51,021 bases of DNA, taken from positions 1 through 51,021 of the forward strand of contig DKJA01000039.1 in assembly GCA_002454505.1 (NCBI GenBank), given 5' to 3'. Origin of the DNA: Oxalobacteraceae bacterium UBA6704. Its GTDB lineage: Bacteria > Pseudomonadota > Gammaproteobacteria > Burkholderiales > Burkholderiaceae_D. A program made the position numbers and the translations under genes. Position 1 is the first letter of the stretch. Each line of letters opens with the position of its first letter. Under the pieces are notes generated by a model. That model was not told the origin of the DNA, did no database searches, and was given only the letters and a program-made list of their open reading frames with translations. This document shows, piece by piece, positions 32,300 through 39,374 of this stretch.

Positions 32300-32707
32300 C
32301 TAGGAAGCACCGAGGCGTTTACAACCCAACTGGCGCACACATTGCCAGATGTCGACGATAGGGACGCCGCTCTGCTGCGCAGCCTGCTCAACGGCTCCTA
32401 TCAGCACTCGCGCCGGCGTCTCTTCAAATAGGTAGTTGATGTGCGCTGCATATTCAGGCGGAACGTCGCCTGAAGTTAGAACTGACAATAGAATATCGCT
32501 GGTTACCTCACCACGATAGCTCACACTTGCAGTTTGCGCGGCAATTTTAAGCCAATCCTTAATAGAACGCTCATCGATCCCGAGGGCATAATAGAGGTCG
32601 CACGGAAATGGCCCAGCGTGCGCAAGTAATTCTGCTTGCATTCGCGATAGTCCTAAACTCGCGCAGCGTTGCGCGATGACGCTCTCATTATCGGAATGCA
32701 GTGCCAT
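32300..32707 (-). CDS. Island protein of unknown function, 135 residues
   Basis: The sequence is mostly helical with no signal peptide. SRMQAELLAHAGPFPCDLYY and the following ALGIDERSIKDWLKIAA may form helices of a DNA-binding or adaptor protein. It follows 32735-32971 on the same strand after 27 bases and is likely the last of a three-gene unit. Base composition is lower in GC than the flanking chromosome. I do not recognise it. Confidence 0.5.
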   Translation of the reverse strand: MALHSDNESVIAQRCASLGLSRMQAELLAHAGPFPCDLYYALGIDERSIKDWLKIAAQTASVSYRGEVTSDILLSVLTSGDVPPEYAAHINYLFEETPARVLIGAVEQAAQQSGVPIVDIWQCVRQLGCKRLGAS

Positions 32708-32734
32708 ATGCCGTGTTGAGCCAAAAATACTCTA

Positions 32735-32971
32735 TCAAACCTTACCCAACGCTCGAGCTTTTAGCTCTTCCATTTTTTCCTCGTGGTCCTTAGCTGCCTT
32801 CTGCAACTCCCTGGCTTTTTGCTCTGCGCAAACGCTATCGTTTGTGGGACAGGGATTAGCAGTAGTCGTCTCAGGAGCGGGACTCTGCCCTACCCCGTCA
32901 CTTGCGTTTACCGGATCAACAGAAAATAAAACAGAAAGAGCTAGCACAATACCAAGTAGAATATTTTTCAT
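32735..32971 (-). CDS. Small exported protein with coiled-coil end, island
   Basis: The 78-residue product has a signal peptide (MKNILLGIVLALSVLFSVDP, cut near VNAS), a proline/threonine-rich stretch, two cysteines (NPCPTNDSVC) that could form a small disulfide loop, and a charged helix (KDHEEKMEELKARAL). The mature part of about 55 residues would be periplasmic. Its start overlaps the stop of the upstream gene by four bases. Function is unknown; paired helical/exported small proteins are also seen in phage lysis cassettes, but no holin or endolysin is present. Confidence 0.55.
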   Translation of the reverse strand: MKNILLGIVLALSVLFSVDPVNASDGVGQSPAPETTTANPCPTNDSVCAEQKARELQKAAKDHEEKMEELKARALGKV

Positions 32972-33282
32972 GGACGCATCCTGCTCGATTGCTCAATTTG
33001 GTGTTCGCCTGGACGGCGCTTCTTGTAAGCAGCTATGCGGGTTTTCTCGAAAAAATCGATCGCCACCTTATCATCGAGCAGCCGATGATTTGGCATAATA
33101 TCTTTGAGCGCATGCCTCAAGGCGGTAACGTAGGCAACACTAACCTCACGTTCAACCTCTGCTATTTCAAGTCGCGTTTTTAGAGCTTCGAGCTCCGCCA
33201 CCCAGGCAGCGTTTTCCTTGTTCCTAGCCTGACGCTCGAATGCAAGGCCATAAGGATTCCCCTGCAATAAGTTATTAGCCAT
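32968..33282 (-). CDS. Small helical protein of unknown function, island
   Basis: The 104-residue product has a likely coiled coil (NAAWVAELEALKTRLEIAEV, about 24-43) and a basic C-terminal part. No signal peptide. It is first in a three-gene minus-strand unit, coupled by an ATGA overlap to the small exported protein. Its promoter should lie at or near the 24-base repeat array starting 84 bases upstream. Not recognised. Confidence 0.55.
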   Translation of the reverse strand: MANNLLQGNPYGLAFERQARNKENAAWVAELEALKTRLEIAEVEREVSVAYVTALRHALKDIMPNHRLLDDKVAIDFFEKTRIAAYKKRRPGEHQIEQSSRMRP

Positions 33283-33365
33283 CTACAAGCTCCCTGGACA
33301 ATATCGACTACCTAAATACCAATCTCTACGCTATCGATTATACGCCGTGCGTTCTCAAAAGCAAG

Positions 33366-33450
33366 ACATTCTCTGTGCTCAGCAACAACACATTCTCTGT
33401 GCTCAACAACATGACATTCTCTGTGGTAAGATTCTAAGCACAGAGAATGT
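33366..33450. repeat. Phased repeat array, three direct and one inverted ACATTCTCTGTG
   Basis: Copies of ACATTCTCTGTG start at 33366, 33390 and 33414, exactly 24 bases apart; an inverted copy CACAGAGAATGT occupies 33439-33450. The extended 24-base unit (adding CTCAGCAACAA or CTCAACAACAT) is conserved between the first two copies. The array lies in the divergent region between a three-gene minus-strand unit and the recombinase-like gene at 33530. It looks like a set of protein-binding sites (operator or iterons) rather than a CRISPR: units abut and there are no spacers. Confidence 0.75.
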
Positions 33451-33529
33451 GGGCACTGACCGGTTCACCGGGGAGCGTAGCGACAAGTGCCCATCCGGGA
33501 ACGAATGAAGAACTAAGAGCAAGAAAAGT

Positions 33530-34567
33530 ATGGATCCGAGCGCTAAAGAAAACCTGTATGCGATCGTAAAGTCTGGACGAGAAATCATGAAGCTATTGCC
33601 GACCAGTTCAGCGTCTTTGGCCACGCTGACAGGATATGATCGCGAAATCCAACGCCTGGCAGAGCGATATAACGCAAGACTAGCATCGCAGCTTTGGGAA
33701 TCCATTACCACTACCACGCGATCGAAAAGAACCTACCATCGAAGACTTGCCGCTTTGCGTCATCATATAAAATCGTCGCTCGACCGTTTAATCCCTCTCC
33801 AAGACGCTCAACAAAAGTTAGGTAACACGATCGAATGGCTCTCTACAGTTCACTCGATCAAAAATCTCGTGAGCCTTAACGGTTTTATCGAGGGCAACCG
33901 CGGAATATGCCCCATTGCCGAGCCAGAGAAACGACACTCGAAACGACAAGATCTTCGTGGTCTCCCTGACGATTGGCGCGAACAGATGCTCAGGGAATTT
34001 ACCACTAGCAAGTATAGAACTGATTTTATGATTGCAGCGATTACTGGGTGCCGGCCCGCTGAACTTGAGAAGGGAATACAAATTACAACAACGGCTGCCA
34101 GCATTACACTAAGAATCGAGGGGGCGAAGGTTAAAGAGCAGCAGGGTCAACCCTGGCGTGAAATTCGTTACTCCATATCCGAAAATTCGAGCCCACTAAT
34201 TAAGTCATTACACAAAGATATTTTCGATCAATTTGGAGACGAAACAATTGTTGCGGTGACCGAGAGCAAAGTCAATTTTACTTCCGCGATAAGACGTGTA
34301 GGCAAGAAGCTTTGGCCTCGTAGGAATTCAGAAATTACACCGTACAGCTTGCGTCACCAAGCTGCGAGTGATTTCAAGAAATTTCTTTCTGAGGAAGAGG
34401 TATCAACCGCACTGGGACATACAGTAGACGAAACGAAGCGTTTATACGGACAAGCCCAAATGGCGTCAGGATCCGGCGGACTAGCCCCGGCTTCCGTTAG
34501 CGCAGCTCGTGCCGTCAGAGCTACAAGAAAAGCAACGCCAGGTGCACGTCGTACGCTGAAAAGCTGA
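33530..34567 (+). CDS. Tyrosine recombinase-like protein with altered catalytic motif
   Basis: The 345-residue protein ends in a tyrosine-recombinase catalytic domain. Arg175 (ITGCRPAELEKG), Arg275-His276 (PYSLRHQ), His297 and Tyr306 (ALGHTVDETKRLYG) align with the family. The position of the first box-II histidine is Tyr272. The N-terminal half is helical and lysine-rich, unlike the island's main integrase. GC content is clearly lower than in neighbouring genes, suggesting a separate origin. It follows the 24-base repeat array. It may be a recombinase for another site, or a DNA-binding regulator derived from one. Confidence 0.72.
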   Translation: MDPSAKENLYAIVKSGREIMKLLPTSSASLATLTGYDREIQRLAERYNARLASQLWESITTTTRSKRTYHRRLAALRHHIKSSLDRLIPLQDAQQKLGNTIEWLSTVHSIKNLVSLNGFIEGNRGICPIAEPEKRHSKRQDLRGLPDDWREQMLREFTTSKYRTDFMIAAITGCRPAELEKGIQITTTAASITLRIEGAKVKEQQGQPWREIRYSISENSSPLIKSLHKDIFDQFGDETIVAVTESKVNFTSAIRRVGKKLWPRRNSEITPYSLRHQAASDFKKFLSEEEVSTALGHTVDETKRLYGQAQMASGSGGLAPASVSAARAVRATRKATPGARRTLKS

Positions 34568-34587
34568 CCGCTTTGGATGAGTTAGAT

Positions 34588-34718
34588 GAGTCACATTGAC
34601 TCGGGTTTCGGGATCTAGCGCGGACCGACCTCATCACATGCCTAATGTCAGGGTCAATGTGACCCTAGCGGTGTATGGATGGGTTGTCAGGTATGGTTTG
34701 GCTAGGCCAATGTGACCC
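34588..34718. promoter_or_regulatory. Three inverted-repeat operator-like sites (GTCA-N3-TGAC)
   Basis: GAGTCA-CAT-TGACTC (34588-34602) and AGGGTCA-ATG-TGACCCT (34650-34666) are perfect inverted repeats with three-base centres. A third, GGCCA-ATG-TGACC (34705-34717), has one mismatch. They share the GTCA-N3-TGAC core and lie in the 288-base gap before the gene at 34856, suggesting cooperative binding by a dimeric regulator. Confidence 0.6.
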
Positions 34719-34855
34719 AAGTATGTTGTAAACCGTAGGAAATGCTGTTAACGTAGTTCATCAGGACGTGCGCAGAGGCATGCTCCTGTAAGTCGGCGAA
34801 TTCATCGGTTGCACCCGTTGAACTCGCCTAACCTGACAACCTGACTGGAGGTGCC

Positions 34856-35137
34856 ATGGCTGGCCACAATTTTAACAACCAATCGCTGGTTTCAAAACCA
34901 CTCATCGAAGATCTCATTGTAGAGGCCGCACCCGACTTGGAGCGTGCAAAGCCGCGGGCTTTCAGACGGATCTATGCAGTTTTACAAACCAGCGTCGATT
35001 CCGTGGCCACCGCATGTCGAGACGCGGCGAGGTTACCAAGCGTGATTGCAGCTGAGCGAGAGCGAGCTGCCGTTGGGGGCCCAGTGTGTGTAGGGGCCTT
35101 TGACATTTTCGTAAAAAACTTGGATCTGGACTACTGA
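34856..35137 (+). CDS. Island protein of unknown function, 93 residues
   Basis: A good ribosome site (GGAGGT, six bases before ATG) supports this gene. The sequence is helical and soluble, with no known motif: RAKPRAFRRIYAVLQTSVDS and a C-terminal ending VGAFDIFVKNLDLDY. It is preceded by three palindromic operator-like sites, so its expression is probably tightly controlled. It may be an antitoxin- or anti-repressor-sized protein, but no partner is adjacent on the same strand. Confidence 0.5.
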   Translation: MAGHNFNNQSLVSKPLIEDLIVEAAPDLERAKPRAFRRIYAVLQTSVDSVATACRDAARLPSVIAAERERAAVGGPVCVGAFDIFVKNLDLDY

Positions 35138-35375
35138 CGCTCTACACCAGTGCGCTCATTTCCTTGAGAGAATTTACGCTCGTCGAACTTGGGTCTGGCA
35201 ACGCTCGCAAGTTGCGACCGGACTAACCGACAGAATAGCTCGGTATCTAGGCGAGCTTGGCCAGTTGGGCGGCGCCGCCCACGACGGTGTTCACGCTTTC
35301 TAGGTTGGGGTTTGAGGTGCGGCGGAACGTTCATGGGAAGATTTGTATAAACGTTCTGCCGCCTCTGGCCCAGTA

Positions 35376-35606
35376 CTACGCCGGCGCTGCGGGTGGCTTC
35401 ATGTCCTGAAGGCCCTGGAGCTTTTCTATGTCCCGCCCTATGATATTCTTCGCGCACGCCAGGCAGTAGTGGTCCCAGCTCCGGTCATTCCGGACCTTCA
35501 GGCGCACGTCCCCCTTCTCGATCCGATGCCTGGCGTTGGCCTGGCAGTTGTGGGCCTTGCCGGCGGTGTCTACTTCGACTCGCGTAATGAGCGATTTAAT
35601 GGCCAT
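35376..35606 (-). CDS. Small zinc-ribbon-like protein coupled to the helicase
   Basis: The 76-residue protein has a Cys/His pattern of the PARP-type zinc-finger kind: CQANARHRIEKGD then HYCLACAKNII, giving C-x5-H and C-x2-C with basic residues between (RLKVRNDRSW). It probably binds nucleic acid. Its start lies inside the helicase gene (11-base overlap), which implies translational coupling and a joint function. The C-terminus is Pro/Ala rich. I infer it is an accessory subunit of the helicase. Confidence 0.65.
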   Translation of the reverse strand: MAIKSLITRVEVDTAGKAHNCQANARHRIEKGDVRLKVRNDRSWDHYCLACAKNIIGRDIEKLQGLQDMKPPAAPA

Positions 35607-37404
35607 CGAACATCTCCGCTACGGCTGCCGCGAGAATGTCGTCGAATCCCTGGTCGATCCGGTCGAGCATCTCGAGCGAGAATTCGTGCCGCTGGCCTGA
35701 TCCCATCCCAACCAGGGCGTTTGCATGCTTGTTGATGGCCGCCACCATCATGACAATGTTCGTACGGGTGAACTGCCGCCTGTCGAGCTCGCGGCCCTGT
35801 GGGTTGATGCCCCGCTCGCCGAGAATCCTAGCCGCCGCCGTACTCACCCGGGCCGGAAGCCCGTTGCGCATCGCTTGGCGCTGGCGCACGCGGGCGACCG
35901 GGACTGGCTGCAGTGTCTGATACGCAGCAGCGATATCCTCAGTGCTATAGCCGCGCGCTTGGAGCACGCGCAGGGCGGCCAGAGCCGCGTCGTCCTGTAG
36001 CAGGGGGATTTCCTCGAGATGGACCTCGGACTGACCGCGCACCTCGAGGCCCGACAAGTCGTGCGGAACGGGCTCGATCACGCGCTCCGCAGGGCCATGA
36101 TCCGGATCAACGTCCTCCACCGGCAGGAGCTGGTCGAAGTAGTCGCGATCAGCTTTGCTGAACTCTTGGAAATCGGCCCATCGCTGTGCGATGTTCGCGC
36201 CGGCGTGGAACACGACGACACCCTGGTTGAGGACATGACCGGGGGTGTTTTGCTGGATGACGCGCATGATGCGGCCGACGAACTGCACGAATGGCGACAG
36301 GTTGCTGAAGATGCTGAACACGGCAGCTACGGACAGGAACGGGTGGTCGAATCCTTCGTTGAGCTTGCGCACCTGTACGATCACGTCGAGCTCGTGGTTA
36401 TTCAGCCGCTGCATCACCCGCAGGTTGGCCGGCCCGTCTTCCCGCGAGTGCACGTATGCGGCGCGTAGGCCCCGTGCCGCGTAGGCTTCTACCACCTGGC
36501 GGCAATGCTCGTAGTTGAGGGCTGACGCAATGATCTTCAGCCTCTGCTCCCCGGTCTCCTCTCGCAGCCGATGCAGTTCACGGATGGAGGCGTTGGCAAT
36601 GGTATTCAGCGTTTCGGCGGACGTCACGATGCTTCGGCGGAAGTCGGGGTCTTCCTCGCCCAGCCGACGCACTTCGTCGAGCGCGACCTCGACCTCTTGG
36701 CCGTCCTCACTGCGGACATAGCGGAGCGTGCGGGGGTTAAGCTGTACTGCCTTCAGGCCCTTGACGTAGCCTTCCCGGATTGCCTCGAAGATCGAGTACG
36801 TGTAGATGACGCGCCCTTCCATTACCTGCCCGTCGGCTCGCATTGGCGTGGCGCTGAAGTTGACGATCCGCGCCGCCGGGAACTGGGCCTTGAGGGCCAT
36901 CCAGCTATCGGCTACGCCGTGGTGCCCCTCGTCGAACAGGATCAGATCGAAGTAATCGGCCGGAAGCTGCCGCAGCCACCGGTTAGAATCGCCGCCTTGG
37001 AGCTGCTGGATGTTGGTGATGACAACGTGCGCCTCGTCCAGGTCGGCGCGGTTAGTCGTCGTCCCGCGAATCTCCACTGGCTCAGGATACGGCTCGCCAG
37101 CGAGGACGGCGCACTTCTGGTAGAACATGTTCGGGTTGCTCGGGTCGAAGTCTCGGCCCAGCTGCTGCGCGATGGCGACGCCAGGCGCGATCACGAGCGT
37201 GCGCCGCGAGAGGAAAGCGAACGGCGCTATCGCGATGCTGCCGGACTTGCCGCACCCGACTGGCAGGATAACGGCGAACTCGCGCTCTTCCTGCCCGGCC
37301 GACTGAAATACCTCGCGCAGGGCGCGATAAGTTTCCCGCTGGGGCGTGCGGATGCGCTCGTTATGCTCGATGTGTGGCTCGCGATGCTGGAACGGGTTAG
37401 TCAT
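35596..37404 (-). CDS. SF2 DEAD/DEAH-box helicase of the island
   Basis: The 602-residue protein is an SF2 ATPase related to type III/type I restriction motor subunits. Motif I is PVGCGKSG (48-55), motif II DEGHH (158-162), motif III SATPMR (184-189), and motif VI QFVGRIMR (374-381). An N-terminal RxxQ-like RTPQRETYRAL (19-29) precedes motif I. About 200 C-terminal residues have no recognised nuclease motif. ATG at 37404 is chosen from GGAAAAGG upstream and the family's usual length before motif I; the frame is open to 37491. GC is near that of the chromosome. As a lone helicase plus zinc-finger partner in an island it is a defence-module candidate. Confidence 0.82.
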   Translation of the reverse strand: MTNPFQHREPHIEHNERIRTPQRETYRALREVFQSAGQEEREFAVILPVGCGKSGSIAIAPFAFLSRRTLVIAPGVAIAQQLGRDFDPSNPNMFYQKCAVLAGEPYPEPVEIRGTTTNRADLDEAHVVITNIQQLQGGDSNRWLRQLPADYFDLILFDEGHHGVADSWMALKAQFPAARIVNFSATPMRADGQVMEGRVIYTYSIFEAIREGYVKGLKAVQLNPRTLRYVRSEDGQEVEVALDEVRRLGEEDPDFRRSIVTSAETLNTIANASIRELHRLREETGEQRLKIIASALNYEHCRQVVEAYAARGLRAAYVHSREDGPANLRVMQRLNNHELDVIVQVRKLNEGFDHPFLSVAAVFSIFSNLSPFVQFVGRIMRVIQQNTPGHVLNQGVVVFHAGANIAQRWADFQEFSKADRDYFDQLLPVEDVDPDHGPAERVIEPVPHDLSGLEVRGQSEVHLEEIPLLQDDAALAALRVLQARGYSTEDIAAAYQTLQPVPVARVRQRQAMRNGLPARVSTAAARILGERGINPQGRELDRRQFTRTNIVMMVAAINKHANALVGMGSGQRHEFSLEMLDRIDQGFDDILAAAVAEMFDGH

Positions 37405-37603
37405 GGGGCCTTTTCCAAAGGGTTTAAGGGGATGCGCGTCGCAACGGCTCAGTTCACCATACAAGATACGCCCTATATAGTTTTCAAGCAAAATTTGTAA
37501 TTTCCAATTAATTGCAAATCGAGAGCTTTACGCCCAGCCTTGAATCACCAAGTCGATCCAACAAGGGAAGACCCGCGCTGCAGGAGCGTTGGAAAAATTC
37601 GAC

Positions 37604-37645
37604 GTATCGTATCGTATCGTATCGTATCGTAACCGTTACGATACG
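37604..37645. repeat. (GTATC)5 microsatellite ending in a perfect hairpin
   Basis: Five tandem GTATC units (37604-37628) merge into an inverted repeat: CGTATCGTAAC (37623-37633), one base, GTTACGATACG (37635-37645). It is about 200 bases upstream of the helicase start codon. The tandem units could change number by slippage. Confidence 0.7.
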
Positions 37646-37927
37646 CCATTAATGATTGCAGCAGGAAAAGGTATCTCTGCACGTAGAGATTCTGTTGCAT
37701 CACCGGCGTACGGCCGCCTGGGGATCCGCCGAAGCTACGGCTCGCATGCCTGGGCACGACTGTGACTTTCCGCAATAGACGCGACGTTTTGCAAATTGCT
37801 GCGACTACCGCAGGCTGGAGTAGCGAAGTCCACTGCTTCTTGCTGAGTTACACTGAGCGTGACTAACTTCCGCTATCGGCCAAAAGCGGCCGTTGCCGGC
37901 TGACTTACGCGCCTTGCAACAGCGGCA

Positions 37928-37948
37928 GGGGCAGGGCAGGGGCAGGGG
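37928..37948 (+). repeat. G-rich tract with G-quadruplex potential
   Basis: Four runs of three or four G (37928-37931, 37934-37936, 37939-37942, 37945-37948) are separated by two-base CA loops, within a GGCAGG-like tandem repeat about 55 bases beyond the HAD-NUDIX stop. Confidence 0.45.
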
Positions 37949-38002
37949 CAGCCTTAACCAACTCAACTTCAATGGTTAGAACTCCAAGATCATCGAATAT
38001 GG

Positions 38003-39289
38003 CTAGTCGCACGCTGCTGGCAGATCGGGCTTGTCCGCGTACTCGAACAAACGCTCCAGTTGCGAAAACGTGATCCGGCCGGTCGATAGGTCCAGTCCCG
38101 GCAATTCGGGACGCGTCACCCACCGCGCCTCCGTCGTCTCGGGGGTTTCTCCAAGCATGCCGCCGCCTAGTACGCGGCAGTCGATAAGTGCTTTGTAGAT
38201 GTACCATGACTGGGGCGGATGCGGATGCTTGCGCATGTCCCACAGTGCCAGCAGACGCGTGGCCTCGACGTGAAGGCCGGTTTCCTCGCGCACTTCTTTG
38301 ACGGCGACCTCAAACGGGGAATAGCCAACGTCGGCCCAGCCTCCCGGCAGCGACCAGCGGCCGCCGTCCGCTTTTTCGCGCACCATCAGAATCGCGTCGG
38401 TGCCGCGAAAGATCACGGCGCGTATGTCAATCTTCGGCGTCGCGTAGCCGGTGTGCGTCGCGGCCTCGTGTTCGAGTACCGGCAGGGGCACACCAGTCAA
38501 GTGGTGCAGCATACGCTGACCTAGCTGAAGCAATTCCTGGTAGCGCTCGGCGTCGTATGGCGATGGGCCGAATCCGAGTCCGGTCTGCGACAGCGCCTGC
38601 ACGCGCTGGGCGATGCGAAGCCATGCTGTACTGTCGGGCGCGGCCAACCGCGGTAGAAGCCAAGCGCGCAGGGCATCGACGGAGGTTGCGAGGTAATCCG
38701 GCGCCATAGCTGCCAAAGCGGCGTTATCCGAGGTCTCTGCCCAGCCCGCCCCCACGACCGGCATGCCGACAGCGCGCGCCGCCGTTACGTCGCTGGGTGC
38801 GTCGCCAATATATACGGCTTCCGTAGATGCCAGCTGCCAAGTAGCCAGGATGATGCGTAGTGCGTCCGGCTTGCGCGGGCCGTTCGGTGAGCCGGTCTCT
38901 ATGAGTTCGAAGCAATCGGCCAGGCCGAACTGGTGCAGTGACAACTGCGTACTCGCGCCACCCTTGCCTGTGACCAGCCCCAGTCGGATGCCGCGCGCAC
39001 GCAAGTCGTCCAGCAGACTTCGCATGCCATCGAACAGGTCGGGCCAACCCGAATGCAGCCGTTCGTAATGGGCGAGGTAGGCCGCCATACAGGCGTCGTA
39101 ATGGTTGGGGGCGAGCGTGCCTATCGTGCCTTCCTCGGACGGGCCGAAGGTAGCGACGATTTCTGCATCGCTGAGCGCTGCGCCGGTAGCGGGCTCGATG
39201 GCACTGCGAAAAGCAGCTATGCACAACGGCAGCGTATCCGCGAGTGTGCCATCAAGGTCAAACAATACAGCTTTGAATGCAGTCGTCAT
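38003..39289 (-). CDS. HAD phosphatase-NUDIX hydrolase fusion protein
   Basis: The 428-residue protein joins two hydrolase domains. Residues 1-215 are a phosphoglycolate-phosphatase-like HAD: Asp11 and Asp13 (FDLDGT), Thr107 (LVTGKG), Lys140 and Asp163/Asp167 (GDAPSD). Residues about 225-428 are a NUDIX hydrolase with its N-terminal Nudix_N-like helical segment. The Nudix box (317-339) has EVREETGL, but the first glutamate of GX5E is Tyr323 and the REUXEE arginine is Lys331. Together they suggest sequential removal of pyrophosphate-linked and monophosphate groups from a nucleotide-like substrate. Divergent from a DeoR regulator. Confidence 0.85.
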   Translation of the reverse strand: MTTAFKAVLFDLDGTLADTLPLCIAAFRSAIEPATGAALSDAEIVATFGPSEEGTIGTLAPNHYDACMAAYLAHYERLHSGWPDLFDGMRSLLDDLRARGIRLGLVTGKGGASTQLSLHQFGLADCFELIETGSPNGPRKPDALRIILATWQLASTEAVYIGDAPSDVTAARAVGMPVVGAGWAETSDNAALAAMAPDYLATSVDALRAWLLPRLAAPDSTAWLRIAQRVQALSQTGLGFGPSPYDAERYQELLQLGQRMLHHLTGVPLPVLEHEAATHTGYATPKIDIRAVIFRGTDAILMVREKADGGRWSLPGGWADVGYSPFEVAVKEVREETGLHVEATRLLALWDMRKHPHPPQSWYIYKALIDCRVLGGGMLGETPETTEARWVTRPELPGLDLSTGRITFSQLERLFEYADKPDLPAACD

Positions 39290-39321
39290 TGTAGGCAGGT
39301 GTCAGTTTTGGTGAGGATTAA

Positions 39322-39358
39322 TTGCATAATATCGCAAAAAACTGCAAAATACCGCAAA
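39322..39358. promoter_or_regulatory. Helically phased GCAAA repeats between DeoR and HAD-NUDIX
   Basis: Four GCA-containing units (GCATAA, GCAAAA, GCAAAA, GCAAAT) begin at 39324, 39334, 39344 and 39354, exactly ten bases apart, so all face the same side of the helix. The 85-base gap is shared by both promoters; the array is a likely DeoR-type operator. Confidence 0.6.
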
Positions 39359-39374
39359 TATTTAAGGGAGCGCA

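Larger units (their letters stand above)
37405..38002. other. Gene-free island region with microsatellite, palindrome and G-rich tract
   Basis: These 598 bases hold no convincing gene. They contain five GTATC units (37604-37628) running into a perfect hairpin (37623-37645) and a G-quadruplex-like tract (37928-37948). The helicase promoter should lie near 37405-37550, on the minus strand, where the sequence is AT-rich. Confidence 0.5.

Noticed and set aside
33366..33450. Repeat array as a possible CRISPR
   Set aside because: The 24-base units abut without variable spacers, there is an inverted copy, and no cas genes are present.
35131..35457. 108-codon minus-strand frame downstream of the zinc-ribbon gene
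   Set aside because: Basic, low-complexity sequence without ribosome site; it overlaps the better supported 35376-35606 gene in another frame.
37545..37775. 76-codon minus-strand frame over the GTATC microsatellite
   Set aside because: Its centre is the pentanucleotide repeat translated as tyrosine/aspartate/threonine/isoleucine/arginine; no start signals.
37905..38243. 112-codon frame overlapping the end of the HAD-NUDIX gene
   Set aside because: Most of it is an out-of-frame copy of NUDIX sequence and the end is a Pro/Ala/Leu tract encoded by the G-rich repeat.
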